Assembly: GCA_002698965.1 (NCBI GenBank)
Contig: PAAT01000162.1
Location: forward strand, 13,415-77,414
Direction: 5' to 3'
Length of the DNA: 64,000 bases
Origin: Rhodopirellula sp.
Lineage (GTDB): Bacteria > Planctomycetota > Planctomycetia > Pirellulales > Pirellulaceae
Shown here: in pieces, positions 17,148 through 25,646 of the stretch
Layout: each line of letters begins with the position of its first letter
Position numbering within the stretch: position 1 is the stretch's first letter
The notes under the pieces: model-generated
What the model was told of the DNA's origin: nothing
The model's input: the letters and a program-made list of their open reading frames with translations, nothing else
Databases searched by the model: none
Translations under genes and position numbers: made by a program

Positions 17148-19868
17148 ATGACCAAACATCTAGTCATTGTCGAGTCTCCCGCTAAGGTAAAAACGATCTC
17201 CAAGTTTTTGGGGCCGGATTATTTGGTAGAAGCCAGTATCGGCCATGTTTTAGACCTGCCCGCACGAAATCCTAAAGGTGTTAAGACCCCTGTTCCTGGT
17301 ATTGATTTAGATAATAACTTCCAGCCAAGCTATGAAGTCATTAAGGGAAAAAACAAAACGCTGTCCAAACTGAAGAAAGCGGCTAAGGAATCAGAAGGTA
17401 TTTGGTTGGCGACCGACCTCGACAGAGAAGGGGAGGCGATTGCTTGGCTACTGGCCGAAGCAATGAAGGTCGAGCCGGAAAAGGTAAAACGCGTCGTTTT
17501 TAACGCCATTACTAAAGACGCTATCCAACAGGCTTTTCAAAATCCACGTGAAATTGATGTTGCCAAAGTAAACGCACAGCAGGCCCGTCGAATTCTTGAC
17601 CGAATTGTGGGTTATCAGGTTTCGCCATTGTTATGGAAGAAGGTGGCCGGTGGATTGAGCGCTGGGCGCGTACAAAGTGTCGCCGTGCGTTTGATTGTCG
17701 AGCGTGAACGGGAGATTCGAGCTCATGTGCCGGACGAATCCTGGAACGTAAACGTCCGTTTGGCATTAGACCCGACTCAAGCGACAGGATTGGTTGACCA
17801 GTGGACTGAATTTATTGGAACCCTAGACGACAAGGGCAAAGCACCGACGATTAAACGCCAGAATGCCTGGTTAGCTGAGCACGCCAGCTTAAAGACTGAA
17901 TTAATTCAGGTCGGTGGTGAGAAATTCAGTTTGGGATGCCCGGCAGACTCCCCTCAGGATTTATCGGATCAGATTGCGGAGGTGGCCGAAGCTGCCGGGA
18001 TGGTCAATGTATCTGTGGAATCCAGGATTGATCCGGCTGGTAAAGGTCCGGCGATGTTTGAGCGTTCGGTGTTGGGTGACGTTGATCCCGAGGCTCGATA
18101 TGCAATTGATTCCATTCAGACGAAGCAGACAAGTAGCCGACCTTACGCACCATTTATAACTAGTTCGATGCAGATGTCCGCTTCCAACGCATTGGGTTTC
18201 ACAGCCAGTCGAACGATGAATCTGGCTCAGAGATTGTATGAAGGTTTGGCCATCCCCGGTGAAGGCCATGTCGGTTTGATCACCTATATGCGTACCGATG
18301 CTACGTATGTTGCTCCTGAAGCATTGAATTCAGTACGCGATTATATCTCGAAAGAGTTTGGTGAATCCTATCTGCCCGAAAAGCCAAAGTTTTTCGGTTC
18401 AACCAATAAGAATGCGCAGGAAGCACACGAATGTATTCGTCCGACCGATGTTTCACGGACACCGGCCAAGGTGGCAAAAGCATTAGATCCGGATCAGTTA
18501 AAACTTTATACCCTGATCTACAATCGTTTTGTATCCTGCCAAATGTCAGATGCTAAATGGGATTCGACGACGGTAACATTTAAGCGAAGTGATAAAGAGA
18601 CGGGGGCTACACTGAAGGCAACCGGTCGAGTGCTGGCGTTCGACGGATTTTATCGCGTTGCTGGTGTACCAACCGCAAGTGACGAACAAACGCTGCCCAA
18701 GTTGGCTGAGGGGGATGAGTCCGCTCCCTTTAGTGTGGAGCCGACTCAGAAATTTACCTCGCCCCCGGCACGATACAACGAAGGGTCATTGGTAAAGAAA
18801 CTTGAAGAAGAAGGTATTGGACGTCCATCGACCTATGCTTCGATCATTAAGGTGATTCAGGATCGAAATTACGTGGAGAAAATTACGAATCGATTCCACG
18901 CAACGGATCTTGGAGAGGTCGTAACCGATAAACTGCTTGAAGGTTTTGAGCAGATTATGAACGTTAGCTATACGCGTGAAATGGAATCGGAGTTGGATGC
19001 GATTGAGGATGGTTCCCGTGAGTGGACAGCCTTTCTGCACAGCTTCTATGGCAAGTTTAAGTCGGAGTTGGATACAGCATTCGAAAAGATGACGCATGCC
19101 AAAGCGGAGACTGAACTCGCACCGGAGGAATATAAATGCCCCGATTGCGGGAAGCGTCTGGAGTATCGATTTGGTCGTAATGGTCGGTTTCTCAGCTGTG
19201 TAGGCTTTCGGGTTAAGCCCGAGCCCATTGCTATTCCCTGTCCGGGGTGCGGCGCGAAGGAAATGGGTGTGAATAAAGGGAAGACTGCCCGGTCGAGACC
19301 ATTTTTGACATGCTCTGATTGTGAACAAAAGGTCACATGGTCCAAAGTAAAAGACCATCAGGAGCGTATTGGTGAAATTGCGGCTGGTATGCGAGATGCC
19401 TGTAAATATGCGGCTCCAATTGATGCCGAAGGACGTCCGATCAATCCCGAACAAACAAATATTTCTTGTACTAACTGCAACCTTCCGATGTTGAAGAGAA
19501 CGGGACGTTTTGGACCGTTCCTGAGTTGCACGAAGTATCCCGACTGCGATGGTATCGTGAATCTGGATAAGAACGGTACCGTGACTTTACCTAAAGTTGG
19601 GCCATTGGAAACGGATCTTGAGTGCAATAAGTGTGACGCTAATCTTTATCTAAGGAATGGCGCACGTGGCCCATGGCTTGGGTGTTCTCGCTATCCGAAG
19701 TGTCGCGGGCGAGGAGCCTGGAAGGGCTTGGAAGACGAAGTGCGAGCTAAATGGGAGGCAGCATTGGCTCGTCATGAAGAGGAGAACCCAGCGCCGGTTG
19801 TCAAAACCGTAGATGGGGAGGTCGTCGAGGCGGGTTATCGTCCGGAGCCCCTGCGGGAAAACGCCTAA
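17148..19868 (+). CDS. topA: DNA topoisomerase I
   Basis: Type IA topoisomerase of 906 residues that relaxes negative supercoils through a 5'-phosphotyrosine link. The TOPRIM domain opens the protein (V-I-V-E-S-P-A-K near residue 7, D-L-D-R-E-G-E-A near 90). The active-site Tyr is at about residue 380 in I-T-Y-M-R-T-D. The C terminus carries several Cys4 zinc ribbons (about 663-850), at least three with clear C-x2-C pairs. Some ribbons keep the G-x-F-L-x-C pattern of topoisomerase I. The ATG follows an AT-rich leader with a small palindrome. The gene stands alone on the plus strand, divergent from the anchored acidic protein. Confidence 0.97.
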   Translation: MTKHLVIVESPAKVKTISKFLGPDYLVEASIGHVLDLPARNPKGVKTPVPGIDLDNNFQPSYEVIKGKNKTLSKLKKAAKESEGIWLATDLDREGEAIAWLLAEAMKVEPEKVKRVVFNAITKDAIQQAFQNPREIDVAKVNAQQARRILDRIVGYQVSPLLWKKVAGGLSAGRVQSVAVRLIVEREREIRAHVPDESWNVNVRLALDPTQATGLVDQWTEFIGTLDDKGKAPTIKRQNAWLAEHASLKTELIQVGGEKFSLGCPADSPQDLSDQIAEVAEAAGMVNVSVESRIDPAGKGPAMFERSVLGDVDPEARYAIDSIQTKQTSSRPYAPFITSSMQMSASNALGFTASRTMNLAQRLYEGLAIPGEGHVGLITYMRTDATYVAPEALNSVRDYISKEFGESYLPEKPKFFGSTNKNAQEAHECIRPTDVSRTPAKVAKALDPDQLKLYTLIYNRFVSCQMSDAKWDSTTVTFKRSDKETGATLKATGRVLAFDGFYRVAGVPTASDEQTLPKLAEGDESAPFSVEPTQKFTSPPARYNEGSLVKKLEEEGIGRPSTYASIIKVIQDRNYVEKITNRFHATDLGEVVTDKLLEGFEQIMNVSYTREMESELDAIEDGSREWTAFLHSFYGKFKSELDTAFEKMTHAKAETELAPEEYKCPDCGKRLEYRFGRNGRFLSCVGFRVKPEPIAIPCPGCGAKEMGVNKGKTARSRPFLTCSDCEQKVTWSKVKDHQERIGEIAAGMRDACKYAAPIDAEGRPINPEQTNISCTNCNLPMLKRTGRFGPFLSCTKYPDCDGIVNLDKNGTVTLPKVGPLETDLECNKCDANLYLRNGARGPWLGCSRYPKCRGRGAWKGLEDEVRAKWEAALARHEEENPAPVVKTVDGEVVEAGYRPEPLRENA

Positions 19869-19892
19869 TACAGGTCGGTTTTACGACGAGAG

Positions 19893-20285
19893 TCAGTCGG
19901 CAGAATTCCCCAAGGCAATCGCGGTAGCGGTGGCGTGACTCCGGCAGTGAGAAAGGCTGATCAATACCTCTGCGATTCCCAATTCGTCACAGATTTCTTT
20001 GGCGACTCCATGAATGGCAACACTGGGTTTACCTGTCAGGTCCGTTACGACTTCGATGTCTTTCCAGCGGATCCCGCGGGACCAGCCTGTTCCCATTGCC
20101 TTGAGGACAGATTCTTTGACCGCCCAGCGGCCTGCATAAGATTGACTGGCTCCCTTGCGACTACTGCAATATGCAATTTCAGCCTGAGTGTAAACGCGAT
20201 TAAGAAACAATTCGCCATGCTTTTCTATCATTTTGGCGATCCGCAGACATTCAATAATGTCGGTTCCCAGTCCAATCACGTTCAT
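19893..20285 (-). CDS. acpS: Holo-[acyl-carrier-protein] synthase
   Basis: Moves the 4'-phosphopantetheine arm of coenzyme A to a serine of acyl carrier protein, needed for fatty acid synthesis. At 130 residues it is of normal length. Magnesium-binding motifs are seen: G-L-G-T-D-I-I-E at the N terminus and [10 protein letters not shown] in the middle. It overlaps the end of trpS by 4 nt (ATGA), so the two are translationally coupled although their functions are unrelated. Confidence 0.95.
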   Translation of the reverse strand: MNVIGLGTDIIECLRIAKMIEKHGELFLNRVYTQAEIAYCSSRKGASQSYAGRWAVKESVLKAMGTGWSRGIRWKDIEVVTDLTGKPSVAIHGVAKEICDELGIAEVLISLSHCRSHATATAIALGNSAD

Positions 20286-21247
20286 CGCACCAACCCTGTT
20301 GCCTTTTGGACCCGGTCAAGCACTTCCCGGCATTTAGTACGGGCCTTGCTTGCTCCCGCATTGAGAACGTCCTGAACATATCCCGAGTTGCTTTGCATGT
20401 CAGCCCGACGCTGCCAGGCCTCACGAAAGTAATCCGTGGCTGCTTCGGCGATCTTTTTCTTGACATCTCCATAACCGAAGCCACCTGTTCGGTAGATGCC
20501 CGCGAGTTCTTCCTTCTGCTCGTCGGATGCAAAAAGACTGTAGAGTTGGTAAAGGTGGTCGTCGTCAGGTTCTTTGGGATCCTCCATGGGGCGTGAGTCG
20601 GTGGAAATTCGCATGATTTTTTTACGAATCGCTTTCTCTTCTCCGAAAATCTCGATCGTATTGTCATAGCTCTTAGACATCTTTTCTCCATCGGTGCCGG
20701 GAACTTTGGCGGAGGTGTCAAGTAACTTGGCCTCGGGAAGGACAAAGCATTCATCAAAGTGGTGATTGAAGCTTTTAGCGATGTCGCGAGCAACCTCAAT
20801 GTGTTGCACCTGATCTTGCCCAACGGGGACGATATTTGAATCGTATCCAAGAATGTCTGCTGCCATTAAGACCGGATAAGTGAACAGACCGGCATCGGCA
20901 TTAATTCCTCTTTCTTTTTTCTCTTTGTAGGCATGGCAGCGTTCGAGCAACCCCATAGGAGTTCCTGTCATGAGGATCCAGGTGAGTTCTGAAATCTCAG
21001 AAATGTCCGATTGGACAAATAGGGATGCGTGATCAGGATCAAGTCCCAACGCTAACAAGTCCAATGCCGCCTCATAAGTTAACTGTTGAAGTAGCTCGTG
21101 ATCACGAATGGTTGTCAGGGCATGCAGATTGGCTATGAAATAATATGCTTCGTCTGCGGTCTGCAGATCGATGTATTGGCGAATGGCACCGAAGTAATTA
21201 CCCCAGTGAAAACGGCCGGTTGGTTGGATACCAGAAAGTACTCGCAT
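20282..21247 (-). CDS. trpS: Tryptophanyl-tRNA synthetase
   Basis: Class I synthetase that charges tRNA-Trp. From the ATG at 21247 it is 321 residues, the normal size; an in-frame upstream start at 21340 would add residues unlike the family. The N terminus reads [10 protein letters not shown], followed by the HIGH-type motif H-W-G-N. The KMSKS loop is exact (E-K-M-S-K-S). The tryptophan pocket region contains V-G-Q-D-Q-V-Q-H. It is followed directly by acpS with a 4-nt overlap, and it lies 37 nt after pyrD on the same strand. Confidence 0.96.
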   Translation of the reverse strand: MRVLSGIQPTGRFHWGNYFGAIRQYIDLQTADEAYYFIANLHALTTIRDHELLQQLTYEAALDLLALGLDPDHASLFVQSDISEISELTWILMTGTPMGLLERCHAYKEKKERGINADAGLFTYPVLMAADILGYDSNIVPVGQDQVQHIEVARDIAKSFNHHFDECFVLPEAKLLDTSAKVPGTDGEKMSKSYDNTIEIFGEEKAIRKKIMRISTDSRPMEDPKEPDDDHLYQLYSLFASDEQKEELAGIYRTGGFGYGDVKKKIAEAATDYFREAWQRRADMQSNSGYVQDVLNAGASKARTKCREVLDRVQKATGLVR

Positions 21248-21284
21248 GGCTATGTTGGTTACTCTTGTCTCTTCACTTGAAAAA

Positions 21285-22220
21285 CTAGCTTTTATTTGAT
21301 TTGACCGTTCCCACGATTTCTGAAACGGAACTCGCTCCAATTTCGTGCAATGCTCCCGGTAGTTGGTCGAGGAGTTTCATTGTAATGGTTGGTGCATAGT
21401 AATTTGCAGTTCCAATTTGCACGGCTGAGGCTCCTGCGACGAGGAATTGCATCACATCGTCAAGGTTCGCGATGCCGCCAATGCCAACGATTGGGATATC
21501 AACGGCAGCCGCTACCTGGAAAACGCATCGAAGCGAGACGGGTTTAATGGCAGGACCGCTCAGGCCACCCATGTCATTACCAAGGATTGGCCTGCGTTTT
21601 TTCCAATCAATCGCCATGCCGAGCAATGTGTTTGTCAGACAGACTGCATCTGCCCCACCTTTGGCCGCCCCTTCCGCAATCTCTATAACGCTCGTTACAT
21701 TAGGGGTCAGTTTGGCTAGTACCGGCAGATCACAGTTATCCCGTACACCTTTAATAACTTTTTCACAGAGAGCCGGGTTACTTCCAAAGTCGACACCGTG
21801 TGCAACGTTTGGGCACGAAATATTTAATTCAAGCGCGTCAATACCGCCGTGCTCGGCAAGGCGTGACGCCAGTGAAATGTAATCTTCAGCACTCGATCCG
21901 GCGATGCTAACAATAAGTGGAGCAGGCTGTTGAGCTAAGTATGGCAGGTGGTGTGAGATGAAGGCCTCTATCCCATCGTTATCCAGCCCGATCGAGTTCA
22001 GTAGGCCGGAAGATGTCTCTACGGTACGATGTGGCGAGTTTCCTACTCGCATCTCAGTGGTTATCGTTTTGGGGACGATTCCCCCAAGTCGTGACAGGTC
22101 AACAATTTTTTCCATTTCCCGGGCATAACCAAAAGTTCCGGATGCTACCAGAATTGGATTGGGAAGTGTCAGCCTACCCAGTTGTACCTGCAAGTTAGAA
22201 TCCGCTAAAGTCTCTGTCAC
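21285..22220 (-). CDS. pyrD: Dihydroorotate dehydrogenase, class 1
   Basis: Oxidises dihydroorotate to orotate with FMN, the fourth step of pyrimidine synthesis, in the cytoplasm. The catalytic base of class 1 enzymes is present as Cys136 in N-I-S-C-P-N. FMN-binding blocks V-A-S-G-T-F-G and I-G-I-G-G-I are visible. The length of 311 residues and overall pattern suit class 1B (the NAD-dependent PyrD/PyrK pair), but no pyrK is found in the window. The start at 22220 is plausible, without a strong ribosome binding site. Confidence 0.93.
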   Translation of the reverse strand: MTETLADSNLQVQLGRLTLPNPILVASGTFGYAREMEKIVDLSRLGGIVPKTITTEMRVGNSPHRTVETSSGLLNSIGLDNDGIEAFISHHLPYLAQQPAPLIVSIAGSSAEDYISLASRLAEHGGIDALELNISCPNVAHGVDFGSNPALCEKVIKGVRDNCDLPVLAKLTPNVTSVIEIAEGAAKGGADAVCLTNTLLGMAIDWKKRRPILGNDMGGLSGPAIKPVSLRCVFQVAAAVDIPIVGIGGIANLDDVMQFLVAGASAVQIGTANYYAPTITMKLLDQLPGALHEIGASSVSEIVGTVKSNKS

Positions 22221-22409
22221 GGTTGTGGCCCAAAAAAAACGATGCCAAAGTTAGAAAATACCCCTTAAGGTAATCTAACCTGACATCGATAGTTTCTCAA
22301 TTATGGCAATCATGGTTTCGTCGCTCCTGCGTAGGTTGGCGACGGTCGATACGGACGCTCCGCTCACCCGAGGAGAGCTCGCGTTTTCAGCAAAGGGTGA
22401 TTGTGCTAT

Positions 22410-22628
22410 CTAAATAACACCACCATGGACGCGCTGAGGAGCCATGTGGTCCGGTTGATCCATGTGCCAAAATCGCTCCCAGAAGTTCAGAATCTGACGT
22501 TGGTTTTCAGATGTGAAGATCAACTGTTGAGTACGGCGGGCCCGGTCTCCGGAAAATGCAGGAATAATGCAGCCTACGCTTGTGCTGAGTGCGGCGAAAA
22601 GTAATACGGCGTAAAACATGCGTCGCAT
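22410..22628 (-). CDS. Small predicted lipoprotein
   Basis: A 72-residue protein with a lipoprotein signal: M-R-R-M start, hydrophobic stretch, and a lipobox-like S-V-G-C with the Cys at residue 20. The mature part is about 52 residues with several Arg, Gln, Trp and His and no known domain. A good AAGGAGG lies just upstream of the ATG (22634-22640 on the complementary strand), which supports real translation. Function unknown. Confidence 0.7.
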   Translation of the reverse strand: MRRMFYAVLLFAALSTSVGCIIPAFSGDRARRTQQLIFTSENQRQILNFWERFWHMDQPDHMAPQRVHGGVI

Positions 22629-22797
22629 TGTAAATCCTCCTTGAAGGTCGTGAGCTAATCGTCCTGATTAGCTATCCAGATTGATTGCCATAATCCTGGA
22701 TTGGTTATTGTTTCGACTATTCGTGGATAACGAAATCACTGAACGGTCGCGTATAAGTACACAATTAGTAGGAGGCTTGCAATACGACTTTGTGAGA

Positions 22798-23187
22798 TTA
22801 GATTGGCGGCAGAGATTGTTCGGAGTCATCCGAGTCCAAGGGTGTTGGAATTTCACCCAGTGGCAGTTGGAAACTTTCGAGGTTCCAGCCAATAGGGTTG
22901 GCTTCTCGAATCTTTTGTTCCATTTCTTTTCCCGGCTTAAAGGTGACAACAAATTTGGCGGGAACATCCACCGGTTCACCTGTTTTGGGGTTTCTGCCAA
23001 CTCTGGCCTTGCGTTCTTTGCATTCAAAAACACCGAAGTTTCTTAGTTCGATTCTGCCATGATCGGCAAGCATCTGAACGATCGAGTTTAAGGTCCTTTG
23101 AACGAGAGTTTTGGCACTTTGCTGTGACAGTCCGGATTCTTCGGCAATGGTTTTAACGATATCTTTTTTTGTCTTGCTTCGAGGCAT
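22798..23187 (-). CDS. HU-family DNA-binding protein with C-terminal extension
   Basis: From the ATG at 23187 it is 129 residues. The first 90 or so are the histone-like HU/IHF fold: K-K-D-I-V-K-T-I-A-E at the N terminus, the L-R-N-F-G-V-F-E block, and the DNA-arm sequence G-R-N-P-K-T-G-E-P. About 35 further residues with an acidic end (D-S-D-D-S-E) are extra to classical HU. It shapes or bends the chromosome. An in-frame ATG at 23235 would add a non-family leader and is less likely. Confidence 0.92.
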   Translation of the reverse strand: MPRSKTKKDIVKTIAEESGLSQQSAKTLVQRTLNSIVQMLADHGRIELRNFGVFECKERKARVGRNPKTGEPVDVPAKFVVTFKPGKEMEQKIREANPIGWNLESFQLPLGEIPTPLDSDDSEQSLPPI

Positions 23188-23514
23188 GATTTTAAGATCG
23201 ATTTTCCAATGAACGAAGGTGTTACAGGACTTCAAGTGTCGTGCTTTGAGAACGCTCTAAGTGTAGAAATCACAGGCATTTAAGTCAAATAGACTAACCT
23301 GTGGATTTCAATTCTCTTTATTGTGTTGCCGTCCTCCTTGGTAGTTTGTGGTCTGTTTTCGAGCGCTTTTCGCGCATTTTTATCCAAAACGCACGGCGCC
23401 CACACTATTTCCATCGAGTTCTGAGTCCATAATCTTGAGGTAATCGATAAAGTTTTACTAATCGCTATAATTGGAATCGTTACTTTCCACCGCTGAAACT
23501 GTAGAGTATTTATT
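23188..23514. other. Intergenic region between divergent HU and YkgJ-type genes
   Basis: No convincing gene here. A TATAAT lies at 23466-23471, 44 nt before the TTG start of the YkgJ-type gene, and may be its -10 box, but I see no -35 at proper spacing. A weak CACAGG...CCTGTG dyad lies on the HU side near 23270-23300. Confidence 0.4.
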
Positions 23515-23934
23515 TTGACGAGCGAAACGCCCTGGTATACCGATGGATTACGCTTTGAATGTAGTCAGTGTGGTGATTGCTGTACGGGGGCTCCTGGTTT
23601 TGTTTGGGTGAGCCAAGCTGAGATAGACGCCATTGCCGAAGAAGTAGGTATGGCGTCGGAGCAGTTCGAGGATACCTATGTCAGGAAAATTGGAGCACGG
23701 CGGTCTCTACGGGAGTTTCCCAATGGTGACTGTGTTTTTTTTGACACGGAAAATAAAGGTTGCCAGGTTTATGGAGCTAGACCTATTCAGTGCAGAACCT
23801 GGCCGTTTTGGGACTCTAATTTGAAAAGTGAAAAATCCTGGAAAGAAACTTGTGAAGAATGTCCTGGGAGCGGTGCCGGCAAGGTTTACTCTCTTGAGGA
23901 GATTGAAGGCCAGCGAAAGCAAATGAGGATTTAG
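23515..23934 (+). CDS. YkgJ family cysteine-cluster protein
   Basis: A 139-residue protein with the zinc/iron-chelating cysteine pattern of the YkgJ (CxxCxxCC) family: C-S-Q-C-G-D-C-C near residue 15, then later Cys in G-D-C-V-F-F, G-C-Q-V-Y, P-I-Q-C-R and the C-E-E-C pair. The role of the family is unknown; a metal cluster is probable. Translation most likely starts with the TTG at 23515. Its stop directly abuts that of moaA on the other strand, with no nucleotide between them, so no separate terminator fits there. Confidence 0.88.
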   Translation: MTSETPWYTDGLRFECSQCGDCCTGAPGFVWVSQAEIDAIAEEVGMASEQFEDTYVRKIGARRSLREFPNGDCVFFDTENKGCQVYGARPIQCRTWPFWDSNLKSEKSWKETCEECPGSGAGKVYSLEEIEGQRKQMRI

Positions 23935-24936
23935 CTAGCCGCCGATTTGATACATTGCCCGCTTAGGTTTTTCAAAATCCGGAGTATCGATCCCGTGAGC
24001 TGGCTTCTTGTTGGCCACACAATCGCGAATGAGTTGTTCGAGTTGCGCGTCACAACTACCGTCCCGAAGCATTTGGCGAGCATCCCATTCGGCAATCGAA
24101 AACAGGCAATTTCGAACTTTACCTTCTGCAGTAATTCTTAAACGGTTACAGGAATCGCAAAACGGTTCGGAGACGGGGTTTATGAATCCAATCCGCCCCT
24201 CACCGGAAGCAAACTTGAAGTCGACGGCTGGCTGGCTGGCGTCGGGGCGTTCTGCTGCCAGAAGTGTACCAAACTCTTTTTCTAGAACCTGGCGTATTTC
24301 CTGACCGGTAAGGACTGCCTGACTCCCCCAGTTGTCATCCGCGTCGAGTGGCATGAATTCAATAAAACGAAGTTCCAGAGAGCGTTCTAGAGCGAAATGG
24401 GCCAGAGGCAGGATCTCGGTCTCGGTCAGGCCTCGAATGGCAATCGCATTGAGTCGTATTCTTCTCATACCGACTTCCTGAGCAGCCTGGATTCCTTCGA
24501 GCACTTTGTCGATCCCGCGGCGTCTTGAAAGCCGGAAAAACGTTTCGTCGTTTAATGTGTCGAGGCTAATGTTGATACGATCCAGACCTGCCTGCTTAAG
24601 CGCCTCGGCCTGATCAGCAAGTAATACGGCATTAGTTGTTAACGCAATATCCGTGATGCCGTTAAGTTTGTGCAGTTCCCGAATTAATTGAGGCAGGTCT
24701 TTACGGAGAAGGGGCTCCCCTCCGGTTAAACGAATCTTATTGACGCCGAGTTCTGACGTGATGCGTGCAAAACGAATGAGCTCTTCGAAGGTTAAAATTT
24801 CATCACGTGGTTTGAACTCTACATTCTCCTCCGGCATGCAGTAGAAGCAACGGATGTTGCAGCGATCAGTCACACTCATACGGAGGTTTGTGTGGATTCT
24901 TCCTAAGCTGTCGGTGAGTGAAGGTCTCCTCTGCAT
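23935..24936 (-). CDS. moaA: GTP 3',8-cyclase
   Basis: Radical-SAM enzyme that starts molybdenum cofactor synthesis from GTP. The 333 residues carry the N-terminal [4Fe-4S] motif C-N-I-R-C-F-Y-C, and the C-terminal cluster motif C-D-S-C-N-R-L-R with a later Cys in R-N-C-L-F. The conserved Gly-Gly C terminus, needed for activity, is exact (Q-I-G-G). It lies 3 nt after moaE in the order moaD, moaE, moaA, which forms one unit behind the flavin/Fe-S dehydrogenase gene. Confidence 0.96.
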   Translation of the reverse strand: MQRRPSLTDSLGRIHTNLRMSVTDRCNIRCFYCMPEENVEFKPRDEILTFEELIRFARITSELGVNKIRLTGGEPLLRKDLPQLIRELHKLNGITDIALTTNAVLLADQAEALKQAGLDRINISLDTLNDETFFRLSRRRGIDKVLEGIQAAQEVGMRRIRLNAIAIRGLTETEILPLAHFALERSLELRFIEFMPLDADDNWGSQAVLTGQEIRQVLEKEFGTLLAAERPDASQPAVDFKFASGEGRIGFINPVSEPFCDSCNRLRITAEGKVRNCLFSIAEWDARQMLRDGSCDAQLEQLIRDCVANKKPAHGIDTPDFEKPKRAMYQIGG

Positions 24937-24939
24937 GGG

Positions 24940-25359
24940 TCAGTCCTCCATTCCCGGGTGAACCCATTGCTGTGTTCCGTCAGACCAATTTTCTTTCTTC
25001 CAAATGGGAACCTCTTGCTTGAGGGTGTCGATAAGCCACTGTCCACATTCAAAAGCGGTGACTCGATGAGGGGAACTGACGGCGATGGCGACACTGGCTT
25101 CTCCTGGTAGAAGGTGTCCTAGGCGATGGACGATTGTAATCTCAATGATGTCCCAGCGTTGGCGAGCCGTGGCTTCCAGTGCTTCCAGTTGTTTTATCGC
25201 CATTGATTCAAAACATTCATAATCCAGCGAATCTGTTTCGCGGGTTCCCGTAACATTTCTTGTGGTACCAAGAAAAAGAACGACAGCTCCGGCTCGATTG
25301 TTCTGGACAGACTCGAGGACTGCGTTGTTGTCGATAGGGTCGTTCGTAATGCGGATCAT
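24940..25359 (-). CDS. moaE: Molybdopterin synthase, large (catalytic) subunit
   Basis: Adds two sulfurs to precursor Z together with MoaD. A protein of 139 residues with the family core: E-C-F-E-S-M-A, then I-V-H-R-L-G-H-L, the strand V-A-I-A-V-S-S-P-H-R and the catalytic Lys block P-I-W-K-K-E. The C terminus W-V-H-P is typical. It is placed between moaD (38 nt upstream) and moaA (3 nt downstream). Confidence 0.95.
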   Translation of the reverse strand: MIRITNDPIDNNAVLESVQNNRAGAVVLFLGTTRNVTGTRETDSLDYECFESMAIKQLEALEATARQRWDIIEITIVHRLGHLLPGEASVAIAVSSPHRVTAFECGQWLIDTLKQEVPIWKKENWSDGTQQWVHPGMED

Positions 25360-25397
25360 GTAAACAAAATGCTAAGATTTGAAATTGGTGAGGAGGG

Positions 25398-25646
25398 TTA
25401 TGCTCCGCCACTCACCGGTGGAATGATAGCTAGAGACGAATTTTCGGTCACAATAGTAGTATCGGTCGCAAATTCGTCGTCGACAGCAAATCTGCAGTGA
25501 GTAGTGATTTCGCTAAGTGCCGGGCAGGCAGCAATGACTGCCTGTTTAAGATCGCCTACGGTGGTGGGTGTGGGGCAATCGATTTCCAGATTGGTCGTGC
25601 CCGCCTTTTGCACAGCGACGGCAAATAGCTTGATGTAAAGCGTCAT
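25398..25646 (-). CDS. moaD: Molybdopterin synthase, sulfur carrier subunit (MoaD/ThiS type)
   Basis: An 82-residue ubiquitin-fold sulfur carrier. The end of the protein is P-P-V-S-G-G-A: the diglycine that normally forms the exact C terminus is followed by one Ala before TAA. For adenylation and thiocarboxylation the Gly-Gly must be terminal, so this chain would need trimming, or the family here tolerates the extra residue. The start overlaps the stop of the dehydrogenase gene by 4 nt (ATGA). Position before moaE and moaA supports the MoaD role over ThiS. Confidence 0.9.
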   Translation of the reverse strand: MTLYIKLFAVAVQKAGTTNLEIDCPTPTTVGDLKQAVIAACPALSEITTHCRFAVDDEFATDTTIVTENSSLAIIPPVSGGA

